NCBI RefSeq assembly: GCF_001704415.2
Contig: NC_030816.1
Span: forward strand, 74,789,713-74,853,712
Reading direction: 5' to 3'
Source: Capra hircus
Taxonomy: Eukaryota > Chordata > Mammalia > Artiodactyla > Bovidae
DNA: 64,000 nucleotides
The position numbers were made by a program, and so were the translations under genes. The notes below the pieces were generated by a model, which was not told the DNA's origin, did not search any database, and saw nothing but the letters and a program-made list of their open reading frames with translations. Below, one piece after another: positions 45,325-56,575 of this stretch (the stretch's first letter is position 1; each line of letters starts with the position of its first letter).

Positions 45325-47035
45325 GTATGCCGCCCTCCCTCTCTGTCCAAGAGAGAGACATGATCCCTGGGGCCGACTGTGGTTTTATTTGCAAATTTCA
45401 GCTGAGTTTCTAGTTCAGGGACTAGTAGAGTTTTATCTAAAGTTGAATTCCTAAGGCAAGTTACTCTGATGTATAAAATACCTCTGGAAAGCTGGGCTGG
45501 TGAGGATGGTGGTTCAAACAATCCAGAATCCTTCCTGGAAGTTTACATATAACATCAGTTAAGGGTCAACAAAATGGTCATTGTGTTTGCCTTCTTCTGT
45601 AAGGACATGAAACTTAAAGGGTTTTGGTAAACGCCCATGAGGAGCTTTGGAATCTGAAAGTTGCAGGGCCTGGCTTCTCAGCTGTGTTCACTGTTGTCTG
45701 AGCCAGTGGGAGGATTAAAAAGCCACAAGGGGGACTCTCTTATGGAGCTCCTATCCTGAGAAGTTGTTTATATATTGTATCAGAAACATGTCCATGATGA
45801 AAAAAAAAAAAGAAAGAAACATGTCCATGTGCTTAAAAAAAAATTCCACCTATATAGGAGCTACAGTAACACTAAGCATGAAATAGAGCAGGATTTCACA
45901 AGATTCAAGTCATTCACATACCAGATATTTTCTGAGCTCCTCTCATGTGGCAGATTCCAGGAGGCACCAGGAACAGTTGCCTCCTTGTGTGGACAGTATA
46001 CTCTAGTGGGGACTGCAGTCCTGGGAAAGGGTGGAGAGCGATGGTGAACAAGAGAAATAAACAAAGCAAACAGTATTAGAAGAGCGAATGAGCCAGCCTT
46101 CAAGGGTTCAAGGGACAGTCGATTGCAAAAACCTATGTGCTTCTTCATTATCTCAAAGGAAACGTGCTTGTTGAAAACCTGCAAAATAGTCACTGTAGCA
46201 TAAAAGGGGAAAAAAACATAAAAAATAAAACATTAAAAAATAATAAAAAACCACTTCAGATGACTTGAAAAATGGTTACAAAGTAGCTGGCGTCCTGTCT
46301 CCTTCCTGATTCTGAAACAGATAAAGGAGGTGCTATGCAAATGTCACAAAGGTCAAACCGCTGGGCACCTCCGCTATCTTGCATAGGGTCCCAGAAGAAG
46401 CAATTTCGCCTTGTGCTGGCTTCAAGCGGGGCTTCTGCGCGTTTGACTAAGCAAACTTCTCCACTTTACCGTGGGAATTTGCTGCCCTCTGGCGTTCTTT
46501 AAAGGGCTTCCCTGGTGGCTCAGATGGTAAAGCGTCTGCCTGAAATGCAGGAGACCCGGGTTCTCCTTTAGCGTTCTTTAACGTTGTAATTGGGGCTTCC
46601 CTGGTGGCTCAGAGGTTCTGAGTGTAGGTTTTGTGTGGGTTTTGTGATTTATGCGAAAGGAAAGCATCTTCCAGGAGCCCCTGTCTGAAGAGATTGCTCA
46701 GAGACTGCAGGTATGCTTAATTCCCAAAAACAATCCCAGAACTTCCTTCTGGCCCAAGCTTACCGTTGACCATCTAACGGGAAAATCGGGGGGAGGATAG
46801 AGAGAGCCAACTGGAAAAGTGTCTTTAAGCTACATGATTTTTATTGAATGTTTATTATTCAAGGGGACTGGGCAGAGGTTGGTGGAATATTTCCTCGACC
46901 TCTTAATGTACTTCTTGGCCACAGGGTCCTCCATCACTGGACATCAAGTATTCTCAGCTGGGGTGATGCTCTGCTTCCACTGGTTGGTTGTATAATCACA
47001 GGAACTGCCTTTTGTTATTCCATCTCTTTGGTATG
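45325..47035. other. IYD intron 4, left part: unassigned with SINE scraps
   Basis: Two broken heads of Bov-tA type (GGCTTCCCTGGTGGCTCAGA) occur at 46504-46560 and 46593-46620. The rest shows no named repeat or exon. Confidence 0.55.
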
Positions 47036-47537
47036 AGTCAGTTCAGTCACTCAGTCATGTCCTACTCTTTGCGACCCCATGGACTGCAGCACACCAGGCT
47101 TCTGTGTCCATCACCAACTTCCAGAGCTTGCTCAAACTCATGTCCATCACATCAGTGATGCCATCCAACCATCACATCCTTTGTCATCCCCTTCTCCTCC
47201 CACCTTCTATCTTTCCCAACATTAGGGTCTTTTCAAATGAGTCAGTTCTTTGCACCAGGTGGCCAAAGTATTGGAATTTCAGCTTCAACATCAGTCCTTC
47301 CAATGAGTATTCAGGACTGATTTCCTTTAGGATGGACTGATTGGAACTCCCTGCAGTCCAAGGGACTCTGAGTCTTCTCCAACACCACAGTTCAAAAGCA
47401 TCAATGCTTCGGTGCTCAGCTTTCTTTATAGTCCAACTCTCACATCCATACATGACCACTGGGAAAAATAAAGCTTTGACTAGACAGACCTTTGTTGGCA
47501 AAGTAATGTCTCTGCTTTTTAATATGCTGTCTAGGTA
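47036..47537 (-). mobile_element. BovB LINE, 3' end, in IYD intron 4
   Basis: Reverse copy from GTCAGTTCAGTCACTCAGTC to TTTTAATATGCTGTCTAGG. It ends 334 bp before IYD exon 5. It carries the variant AAATAAAGCTTTGACTAGAC also seen at 49325-49350. Confidence 0.9.
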
Positions 47538-47870
47538 TGCTGACATATAATATGTTGTCTTGTTGTGATTAGATACCTCAAACTTCTTTCCATGAAACAA
47601 CCATTCCCATTTTTTAAGCACCAGTGAAAAATAAGACTGGTACTTTTTTCTCTGAGAAGCTTCACACTGTTTGGTTCAGAGATGGGTTCTGGGGAGGTTG
47701 AGGAGGGTAGGAAAAATTCAAGACACCATTGCCCAAGTTGGTAGCTTTCTTTTCTGCCCATCTATGAGACAAACAGTCTTACAGGGACTAGAACATGCCC
47801 AGGCTACAAGCAGAGCTGGAGTTTTGCCTGCTGACTTCAAAATGTATTTTCTTTTTCTCTCCTGCTGTAG

Positions 47871-48053
47871 AATGCTGGACTGGTGACGGTCACCACCACG
47901 CCTCTCAACTGTGGCCCCCGTCTGAGAGTGCTTCTGAACCGCCCCACCAATGAAAAGCTCCTGATGCTGCTCCCTGTGGGGTACCCCAGCGAAGATGCCA
48001 CGGTGCCCAACCTCGCACGGAAAACTCTGGATCAGATCATGGTGACTGTGTAG
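47871..48053 (+). CDS. IYD: IYD coding exon 5 (terminal, with stop)
   Basis: Codes for residues 228-287 and the TAG stop. It begins NAGLVTVTTTPLNCGPRLR, with T237 in the segment near the flavin N5. It continues with the LLMLLPVGYPSEDATVP strand typical of nitroreductase C-termini and the tail ARKTLDQIMVTV, with R277 at the FMN-phosphate side. The acceptor CTCCTGCTGTAG|A is strong. A BovB element in antisense orientation begins about 0.85 kb after the stop. Confidence 0.96.
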   Translation, partial: NAGLVTVTTTPLNCGPRLRVLLNRPTNEKLLMLLPVGYPSEDATVPNLARKTLDQIMVTV

Positions 48054-48330
48054 GCAGGACCCAGGCAGGCAGACGCTGGAAGGTGATGCCCTGCTCCCCT
48101 CCCCAGTTCCTTTTTCCCTGGGTGTCCCATCTCCCTGGCACTCCACTCTGCAGGGGAGGCCACTCTGTGTGTCAAGAAACCTTTCTACTTTCTCCAGCAC
48201 TTTGAGTCTGAGAAGGCCTGGTTCTGTTAGTGAGATTAGCTGAACATACAGAATAAGGAATGAACAGGTATGTTCCCTTCCATTTCTTATCTATTTTGGA
48301 AATGCATTAAATATTTATTAAGAATATGCC
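48054..48330 (+). other. IYD: IYD 3' UTR (end approximate)
   Basis: Non-coding sequence after the IYD stop, free of recognisable young repeats. The end is inferred from the ATTAAA signal and the usual 10-30 nt spacing to cleavage. Confidence 0.55.
48306..48311 (+). promoter_or_regulatory. IYD: polyadenylation signal ATTAAA of IYD
   Basis: ATTAAA, the common variant hexamer, lies 253 nt after the stop in an AT-rich stretch. A T-rich run (GGTTTTTACG) follows about 20-30 nt later, as expected downstream of a cleavage site. Confidence 0.55.
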
Positions 48331-48898
48331 CTGGTTTTTACGTTTTTCTAAATTGTTCCAGAAAAATCATGGGGGATTTTTTTTTCTTTTACTCTTTAAA
48401 AATTCATAGAGGAAAGAGTTATTAGAAAATTTAGTGTAGTCCCAAGAATTCAGCTGTGTGATGATTTCTGAATTTAAATTTAGACTGATCAAATGGCTTT
48501 CCACCCCGCGCTTTCTGGTGACTTTTAAGCAAGGATTATTTTTAAGAGGAACTCTTTCTGAGCTTCATGGATACTCTGCTAGTTTTCAGTAAATAACCTT
48601 CAAAATATTAAAAACATCAAAAGCACAGAACAGAACAGCACACGCTTGTGCAGGTGAGTTGAACAGGCCACCATCTGGGCATATAAATGGTTAGTCTCAC
48701 TGTCCAGCCCAGTGTGTGTTGGAGCTGCCTCGCACCAGCTAGTGGAAGCTAATGGTTAAATATTCATGAATTTTCCATGCCAGTTATTAAACCATTTGTA
48801 GCTTGAAATTGCCGACGGTGGGAGTACATCAAGGCAATTGGCAGACACACAAATCAGGACTTGCTTTCTTTTTCTTAAAGAGCACTGTTTTTCCCGAC
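48331..48898. other. IYD downstream flank, unassigned
   Basis: Between the inferred IYD 3' end and the antisense BovB. No gene or named repeat is recognised. Confidence 0.45.
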
Positions 48899-49531
48899 AC
48901 TCAGTTCAGCCGCTCAGTCGTGTCTGACTCTTTGTGACCCCAGGAATCGCAGCACGCCAGGCCTCCCTGTCCATCACCAACACCTGGAGTTCACTCAGAT
49001 TCACGTCCATCGAGTCAGTGATGCCATCCAGCAATCTCATCCTCTTTCGTCCCCTTCTCCTCCTGCCCCTAATCCCTTCCAACATCAGGGTCTTTTCCAA
49101 TGAGTCAACTCTTCACATGATGGCCAAAGTACTGGAGTTTCAGCTTTAGCATCATTCCTTCCAAAGAAATCCCAGGGCTGATCTCCTTCAGAATGGACTG
49201 GTTGGATCTCCTTGCAGTCCAAGGGACTCTCAAGAGTCTTCTCCAACACCACAGTTCAAAAGCATCAATTCTTCAGCACTCAGCTTTCTTTATACTCCAA
49301 CTCTCACATCCATACATGACCACTGGAAAAAATAAAGCTTTGACTAGACAGACCTTTGTTGGCAAAGTAATGTCTCTGCTTTTTAATATGTATCAATTTT
49401 TCGGCATTCAGCCTTCTTCACAGTCCAACTCTCACATCCATACATGACTACTGGAAAAACCATAGCCTTGACTAGATGGACCTTAGTTGGCAAAGTAATG
49501 TCTCTGCTTCTGAATATGCTATCTAGGTTGA

Positions 49532-50059
49532 TCATAACTTTCCTTCCAAGGAGTAAGCATCTTTTAATTTCATGGCTGCAGTCACCATCTGCAGTGATTT
49601 TGAAGCCCCCAAAATAAAGTCTGACACTGTTTCCACTGTTTCCCCATCTATGTCCCATGAAGTGATGGGACCAGATGCCATGATCTTCGTTTTCTGAATG
49701 TTGAGCTTTAAGCCAACTTTTTCACTCCCCACTTTCACTTTCATCAAGAGGCTTTTTAGTTCCTCTTCACTTTCTGCCATAAGGATGGTGTCATCTGCAT
49801 ATGTGAGGCTATTGATATTTCTCCCAGCAATCTTGATTCCAGCTTGTGTTTCCTCCAGTCCAGCATTTCTCATGATGTACTCTGCAGATAAGTTAAATAA
49901 CCAAGGTGACAATATACAGCCTCGATGGACTCCTTTTCCTATTTGGAACCAGTCTGTTGTTCCATGTCCAGTTCTAACTGTTGCTTCCTGACCTGCATAT
50001 AGGTTTCTCAGAAGCAGGTCAGATGGTCTGGTATTTCCATCTCTCTCAGAATTTTCCAC
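49532..50059 (-). pseudogene. BovB RT fragment: palm motifs B and C
   Basis: A 175-codon stretch with GKGVHRGCILSPWLFN and an intact YADD box (TYADDTILMAESEEE), followed by KIMASGPITSWDIDGE. It ends by frameshift before the thumb. Confidence 0.8.
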
Positions 50060-51123
50060 AGTTTATTGTGATCCACACAGTCAAAGGCTTTGGCATAGTC
50101 AATAATGCAGAAATAGATGTTTTTCTGGAACTCTCTTGCTTTTTCCATGATCCAGTGGATGTTGGCAATTTGATCTCTGGTTCCTCTGCCTTTTCTAAAA
50201 CCAGCTTGAACATCTGGAAGTTCACGGTTCATGTATTGCTGAAGCCTGGCTTGGAGAATTTTGAGTATTACTTTACTAGCATGTGAGATGAGTGCAATCG
50301 TGCGGTCATTTGAGCATTCTTCGGCATTGCCTTTCTTTGGGATTGGAATGAAAACTGACCTTTTCCAGTCCTGTGGCCACTGCTGAGTCTTCCAAATTTG
50401 CTGGCATATTGAGTGCAGCACTTTCACAGCATCATCTTTCAGGATTTGAAAGAGCTCAACTGGAGTTCCATCACCTCCACTAGCTTTGTTCATAGTGATG
50501 CTTTCTAAGGCCCACTTGACTTCACATTCCAGGATGTCTGGCTCTAGATGAGTGATCACACCATCGTGATTATCTGGGTCATGAAGATCCTTTTTGTACA
50601 GTTCTTCTGTGTATTCTTGCCACCTCTTCTTAATATCTTCTGCTTCAGTTAGGTCCCTACAATTTCTGTCCTTTATCGAGCCCATCTTTGCATGAAATAT
50701 TCCTTTGGTATCTCTAATTTTCTTGAAGAGATCTCTAGTCTTTCCCATTCTGTTGTTTTCCTCTATTTCTTTGCATTCATCACTGAAGAAGGCTTTCTTA
50801 TCTCTTCTTTCTATTCTTTGGAACCCTGCGTTCAGATGCTTATATCTTTCCTTTTCTCCTTTGCTTTTTGCTTCTCTTATTTTCACAGCTATTTGTAAGG
50901 CCTCCCCAGACAGCAATTTTGCTTTTTTGTATTTCTTTTCCATGGGGATGGTCTTGATCCCTGTCTCCTGTACAATGTTACAAACCTCATTCCATAGTTC
51001 ATGAGGCACTCTGTCTATCAGATCTAGGCCCTTAAATCTATTTCTCACTTCCACTGTATAATCATAAGGGATTTGATTTAGGTCATACCTGAATGGTCTA
51101 GTGATTTTCCCTACTTTCTTCAA
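50008..51123 (-). pseudogene. BovB ORF fragment: linker plus RT N-terminal part
   Basis: A 371-codon open stretch, the longest frame in the window. The first 180 residues are the basic linker after the endonuclease (KKVGKITRPFRYDLNQIPYD, EIEENNRMGKTRDLFKKIRD). Then come the RT fingers (KASGGDGTPVEL, KDDAVKVLHSICQQIWK, AGFRKGRGTRDQIANIHWI) and motif A IIDYAKAFDCVDH. The frame is lost by a one-base change near 50008-50059, where the RT continues in the next frame. Confidence 0.82.
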
Positions 51124-52690
51124 TTTAAGTCTGAATTTGGTAACAAGGAGTTCATGATCTGAGCCACAGTCAGCTCCCAGTCTTGTTTTTGTTGACTGTA
51201 TAGAGCTTCTCCATCTTTGGCTGCAAAGAATATAATCAATCTGATTTCGGTGTTGACCATCTGGTGATGTTCATGTGTAGAGTCTTCTCTTGTGTTGTTG
51301 GAAGAGGGTGTTTGCTATAACCAATGCATTTTCTTGGCAAAACTCTATTAGTCTTTGCCCTGCTTCATTCCGCATTCCAAGGCCAAATTTGCCTGTTATT
51401 CCAGGTGTTTCTTGACTCCCTACTTTTGCATTCCAGTCCCCTGTAATGAAAAGGACATCTTTTTGGGGTGTTAGTTTTAAAAGGTCTTGTAGGTCTTTAC
51501 AGAACAGTTCAACTTCAGCTTCTTCAGCATTACTGGTTGGGGCATAGACTTGGATTACTGTGATATTGAGTGGTTTGCCTTGGAAATGAACAGAGATCAT
51601 TCTGTCGTTTTTGAGATTGCATCCAAGTACTGCATTTCAGACTCTTTTGTTGACCATGATGGCTACTCCATTTCTTCTGAGGGATTCCTGCCCGCAGCAG
51701 TAGATATAATCGTCATCTGAGTTGAATTCACCCATTCCAGTCCATTTTAGTTCACTGATTCCTAGAATGTTGATGTTCACTCTTGCCATCTCTTGTTTGA
51801 CCGCTTCCAATTTGCCTTGATTCATGGACCTGACATTCCAGGTTCCTATGCAATGTTGCTCTTTACAGCATCGGATCTTGCTTCTATCACCAGTCACATC
51901 CACAGCTAAGTATTGTTTTTGCTTTGGCTCCATCCCTTCATTCTTTCTGGAGTTATTTCTCCACTCATCTCTAGTAGCATATTGGGCACCTACTGACCTG
52001 GGGAGTTCCTCTTTCAGTATCCTATCATTTTGCCTTTTTTACTGTTCATGGGGTTCTCAAGGCAAGAATACTGAAGTGGTTTGCCATTCCCTTCTCCAGT
52101 GGACCACATTCTGTCAGACTTCTCCACCATGACCCGCCCGTCTTGGGTTGCTCCTCGGGCATGGTTAGTGTCATTGAGTTAGACAAGAGTGTGGTCCTAG
52201 TGTGATTAGATTTACTAGTTTTCTGTGAGTATGGTTTCAGTGTGTCTGCCCTCTGATGCCCTCTTGCAACACCTACCATCTTACTTGGGTTTCTCTTACC
52301 TTGGTCATGGGGTATCTCTTCACGGCTGCTCCAGCAATGCGCAGCCGCTGCTCCTTACTTTGGATGAGGAGTATCTCCTCACTGCCACCCTTCCTGACCT
52401 TCAATGTGGGATAACTCCTCTAGGCCCTCCTGCACCCGCGCAATTGGACATGGGATTGCTCCTCCACTGGTGCCCCTGACCCCGGACGCAGGGTAGCTCC
52501 TCTCAGCCGTTCCTGCACTGTCGCAGCCTGGCACTGTTGGCCTCTGCCCCTAACCTTGGACGTGGGGTAACTCCTCTTGGCCGCCGCCCTTTGGGCATGG
52601 GGTCCTTCTGGCTTCTGCCCCGACCTTGGATGTGGGGTAGCTCCTCTCAGTCGTGCTTAGTGCACCTGTCCGCAGCTGTCTGCATCAAGG

Positions 52691-53743
52691 AAAAGCAGTG
52701 TGATGAAAAGTGAGGTGCTATAATCCCATGTGGGGGATTCCTGAAAAGTCGCAAGGAAGGGGAATGGTTCATGTTATTCTTATGACTTTAGAAGTATGAT
52801 GCAGCACCAAATGTTCAGGATTCAATTCAAGACCATTAAAATGTCTTTAGGGCAATCTGGAAGTACATGAGCAGTGTCTGCAGAGAGCCAAGCAAACCTA
52901 GAAGCCAGTGATGTAATAGAGGAAGCCAGCTAACTTGGGTGGAGGAGGAGTCAACAACTTTCTTCTCCTCTAATAATAATTAAGAATAATGAAGAATAAG
53001 AGGTAGCTGGAATGAAGCTTCTAAAATCAAACGCCTCTGAAGTTGTCCCCTGTTGTCACGGCGGGTGATCACAGAAAGGGTCGGTGGCTGGCTCTCTTGA
53101 TTTTGGCTCCTCAGCGCCCTTGGTTTATCTGAGATTCCACCATATTGTGGTCATGAATCCTTGATGAAGTAACTTTGACTCCCTTGAGGTCAAAAATCTG
53201 TTCCTTTGTTGAATAAGTGACTTCCCAAGTCTGATAATGTTTAGAATCAATACGGAGATGATGAAATAAATCAAACCCATAATACTGATACTTTCACACC
53301 TGCTTATGTTTCTTATTAAATAATTAAATTTTTTTAAACTTATGATTCCAATTTAAAATGTGAAATTGATTTAGGCTTATAATTTTATGTTGAAAGGTAT
53401 AAGAAAGTTTACAGGGTAGCTCATTAAGAGTATTAAAATAGATTTATTATATTTATCAATTTAATTTATCAGGTTTAGAAGAGCTGTTTAAATGTATGAG
53501 AACATTTTGGCTTAATTGGTGATAGACTTGCCAGGTCAATTATATGAAGTACTAGAACAGAAAATCAACTATGATTAAGTCTATAGAAGGAGTTTAACAT
53601 GTTTAAGAGATTATAATAAATGATTCTGGTAAGTGAGACAGATGTTTTAAGGGAGTTTTATTTATTCAACTTAAGTTTTAATCAAGCATTAATCAAAGCC
53701 TTTCTTCCCCAAAATAATTAGTTTTAAATTATTTAAATGCACT
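52691..53743. other. unassigned intergenic sequence
   Basis: 52691-53280 is moderately GC-balanced and could be an old element joined to the BovB 5' end; 53280-53740 is AT-rich. No diagnostic motif was found. Confidence 0.4.
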
Positions 53744-54003
53744 CTGCTATGCTTAGTTGCTTAGTCATGTCTGATTCTTTGCAACCCCATGGACTGTGTC
53801 CACCAGGCTCCTCTGTCCATGGGGATTCTCCAGGCAAGAATATTGGAGCAGATTGCTGTGCCCTCCTCCAGGGAATCTTCCCAACCCAAGTATCAAACCC
53901 AAGTCTCCCGCATTGTGGGTGGATTCTTTACCATCTGAGCCACCAGAGAAACCCAAGAATACTGGGGTGGGTAGCCTACCCCTTCTCCAGGGGGTCTTCC
54001 CCT
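53744..54003 (-). mobile_element. Bov-tA-type SINE with partial second unit
   Basis: Reverse copy from GCTTAGTTGCTTAGTCATGT to TGAGCCACCAGAGAAACCCA, then a partial repeat AGAATACTGGGGTGGGTAGC. Confidence 0.88.
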
Positions 54004-54159
54004 ACCCCTGTTATGTTTGTTTTGTGTAACGAATAAACAAACAAACAAAAAAAAACCATAGAGGCTTAAATAAGTAGAGGGGGATCTGTTCCTCATAATG
54101 GTAAGTTTGGATACAGGTCCAGGGTTCAATAAAATCCATGACAAAATCATTCAGGACTA

Positions 54160-54602
54160 CATCCTGAAGAACCTAAGCTACTCCATTTTGTTAACAGAAA
54201 AACTCCATTTTGCAAGGTTCCGGGAAAAGAGCCTTTGGAAATCCCCTGACCTCACCCCACCACTCATGAGCCAATCAGACCCCAGACCAGAATCTCCTGA
54301 CTTAATGTTCAGGAACTTGTGGTCTACCTAGGTAATAGGGACCAATCAGAAACCAACACACAACCCTTTGAAAGAAAGTGACCAATCAGGCGTCCCCCTA
54401 CCTAAAAATTCTTTTTTTTTCCATGAACACTCCCTGTATAAGCAATATAATCCAAAACCCAGGGCTCTTCCCTATAGCCGCTGCGTCGTTAACGGTGGGA
54501 GCCCCAGCTCGAGCTTGGTAATAAAAACTCTCTTGTTTTTGCATCGGATATCGGCTCCCTGGTGGTCATTGGGAGATTTCGCGACTTGGGCATAACACAT
54601 CC
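54160..54602 (+). repeat. 5-bp target-site duplication pair CATCC around the ERV LTR
   Basis: CATCC at 54160-54164 and again at 54598-54602, directly touching the TG start and CA end of the LTR. Confidence 0.85.
54165..54597 (+). mobile_element. solo endogenous retrovirus LTR (class I, gammaretrovirus-like)
   Basis: A 433-bp element beginning TGAAGAACC and ending GGGCATAACA. The U3 contains three CCAATCAG boxes (54271-54278, 54342-54349, 54382-54389) and a TATAAG box at 54437-54442. The R region ends after AATAAA at 54520-54525, followed by U5. A 5-bp duplication and the CCAAT-rich U3 fit class I. No gag, pol or env sequence is attached, so this is a recombined solo LTR with no coding capacity. 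It is intact enough to act as a promoter or polyadenylation site in principle. Confidence 0.85.
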
Positions 54603-54617
54603 CACGATTTTCAGTCT

Positions 54618-54885
54618 TGTGAAAGTAAAAGTCATTCAGGCGTGTTTGATTCTTTGCGACCCCATGGACTATACAGTCCATGGAATTCTCCAGGCCAGGA
54701 CACTGGAGTGGGTTTCCTTTCCCTTCTCAAGATATATTCCCAACTGAGGAATTGAATCCAGATCTCCCGCATTGCAGGCAGATTCTTTACCAGCTGAGCC
54801 ACAAGGGAAGCCCAAGAATACTAGAGTGGGTAGCCTATCCCATCTCCAGGGCATCTTCCCCACCCAGGAATTGAACCAGACCAGG
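54618..54885 (-). mobile_element. Bov-tA-type SINE with partial second unit
   Basis: Reverse copy from TTGTGAAAGTAAAAGTCATT to GCTGAGCCACAAGGGAAGCC, then AGAATACTAGAGTGGGTAGC and a short repeated CCAGGAATTGAA end. Confidence 0.87.
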
Positions 54886-54899
54886 AATTGAATCTCTTG

Positions 54900-55050
54900 T
54901 GAGCTGGCATTTAAATTTTGTTCTGTTCATTCTTTCTCCTTGTGTAAATGTGAATTTCTCTAGGGTATATACATCAGCAGAGACTTGCTGGGTCAAAGAG
55001 CATTCATATTTCAATTAGAAATTTCAACTAAATTGTTCTCCCAAGGTTCC
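54900..55050 (-). mobile_element. L1 3' fragment, old
   Basis: GTAAATGTGAATTTCTCTAG, GAGACTTGCTGGGTCAAAGA and AACTAAATTGTTCTCCCAAG resemble a reverse L1 3' region. Confidence 0.6.
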
Positions 55051-55189
55051 CCTGTCCCAGATTTTGAACTCACTTATTGAGCATCTCCCATGAGCAGACT
55101 TGAATTCTAAGATGTCTTATCCCTCATGCATGTCCCACTCTGTCTCCAAAGTGCCCAGAGCAGTGGCTGCAACATGAATATTTATTGAA

Positions 55190-55300
55190 TGGCTGAAGAT
55201 ATGATGGCCCAAGGGGGTACAGTGACTTGTCCAGGGTTACGGACTATCTTGAGGACAGCGCTGGGATTCAAGCCCAGGCTGCTGACTTCCTGATGCCTGA
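55190..55300 (-). repeat. MIR-like fragment
   Basis: GTGACTTGTCCAGGGTTACG and GGGATTCAAGCCCAGGCTGC are a MIR or MIR-like core. Confidence 0.6.
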
Positions 55301-56215
55301 GAGGAAGCAGTTATTGTAAACACAGTCCCTTGAGCTATGGGTCCAAAGTTTTGTCCCCAGGAAGAAAGTTTGGAGTGACAGCTTGAGGGCTTTCCCTAAT
55401 GGCTGAGCTGGTGCAAGCCAAACAGACATGCCATTGGAGGCAGGAGGTACAGCTCCTGAAGATTCTTCAGAAGGTGAGCCTCTGATCCAAGAGTATAGGA
55501 ACAGAACTGCCAGGGACCGTCAGGTGATGCTATGGTGATGGGGGGGATCTTGGCCGAGGGGACAGAGCGGGGAGGGGGATAGGCCAGTATATTGGCAAAG
55601 GGAATGCTGACCCAGCGGAAGCTCCCTGTGGAAGCCCTGAGGTCACATCAATCTTTAAAAGATGAAGAAGAAACGCCCAGAGTTCTTCCATCCAGCTCCC
55701 CACAAGTCCTCGCAAGGCAGCTGTGGGGGCTGCTTCGGGCTGAGCCGCAGAGGCCTGGGGGATGGCTCAGAAGGAGGCTCAGCCTTGGAAGCTATTCATT
55801 TGAGGTCTTGAAGTTTGTGTTTATTCTGGCCTTTCTTCCTAGTTGGATTTGCATTTGGTTTTCATCCCACACTGTCTTGGATCCAACCTGGAATGTATAC
55901 ATCACTTAGCAAATAAGCCGACAGCAGGGCTACCAAAGGGATGGAAAGTGAAACCCCCAAAGTGGGCGTAAAGGGGAGCAATTGGAGAGAGGGAGTGATC
56001 ATGGGCTGGGGGCTGAGAGGGGTGGGGATGTGAGTCCCAGAGGCAGTAACAGGGTCTTCTAGTCCTTGAGGACCAGCTCTGCCAGACTCGGATACCTGGA
56101 GAGAGAGAGAGCGAGAGCAAGCTAGAGTGAGCATTTGGTCAGAATACATTGAAGAGAACTAGCCCAAGAATCCAGCATCGCAGTGTCCTGCTATCACTCA
56201 GACTCCTGCTTAGTC
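55301..56215. other. unassigned intergenic sequence
   Basis: About 0.9 kb. Frames at 55530-56149 on both strands overlap and lack motifs. A short GA run lies at 56098-56120. Confidence 0.45.
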
Positions 56216-56575
56216 CAGCTGGACCATTTTCTGTGCCCCCCAATTCCCCACGGTTGCCCTTCCTGATCAGACCCAGATAACCTTTCTGTATACTTCTCAC
56301 AGCTTTATCTTCCATCCTTTAAGGCCCAACTTGCTGCCACTCTGCTGAAAAAGTCCCCCAGATTCTCCAGTGAGACTTCCAGAGGCAAAGGCCAAGGTCA
56401 GACCCTCTCCTTGGAGCATCGGTGGTGTCCCTTCCCATGGCACTTGCCACCCTCCTTCTCGACCCAAACTGTCTATTAGACCCTCAGCTCTTAGAGAGCA
56501 GAAACCAAGCTCGGTGTCCCCTGGGCACCTGGCACATGGCCCGGCCCATGGTAGGTGCTTGGTGATTATTGTCTG
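56216..56575 (+). repeat. L2 LINE 3' end, degraded
   Basis: TTCCATCCTTTAAGGCCCAA, CTCTTAGAGAGCAGAAACCA and GCACATGGCCCGGCCCATGG with TAGGTGCTTGGTGA are typical of the L2 3' region. Confidence 0.7.

Larger units (their letters stand above)
19472..48053 (+). other. IYD: IYD gene, iodotyrosine deiodinase (coding span, 5 exons)
   Basis: The joined exons encode 287 residues recognisable as iodotyrosine deiodinase, an NADPH-dependent, FMN-containing membrane enzyme. It removes iodide from mono- and diiodotyrosine released by thyroglobulin breakdown, so thyroid cells can reuse the iodide. Seen in the sequence: a hydrophobic anchor at about residues 3-20, a charged linker to about residue 70, then the nitroreductase domain. 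FMN-contact motif R98-R99-S100-x-R102, A128 in the PSGAHTEPW segment, substrate-closing residues E155, Y159 and K180, T237 near the FMN N5, and R277 near the C-terminus are all present (roles from the known family). Exon lengths are 172, 192, 160, 157 and 183 nt; introns are 17898, 1832, 5442 and 2546 bp. All donors are CAG|GT. Family members are usually 285-290 aa, so the product is full length. No frameshift or internal stop is seen. Confidence 0.97.
48899..52690 (-). mobile_element. BovB LINE, near full length, mosaic at its 3' end
   Basis: From the 3' tail at 48899 to 5' UTR sequence at about 52100-52690 (repeated GGGGTA-CTCCTCT motifs). Endonuclease remnants (GISELKWTGMGEF, GDWNAKVGSQETPG) lie at about 51270-51930 and RT at about 49530-50560. 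A segment of about 128 bp occurs twice in tandem, at 49262-49389 and 49390-49517, and the two copies differ. A shared 3' part carries the AAATAAAGCTTTGACTAGAC variant, so this may be two abutting or recombined copies. Confidence 0.9.
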
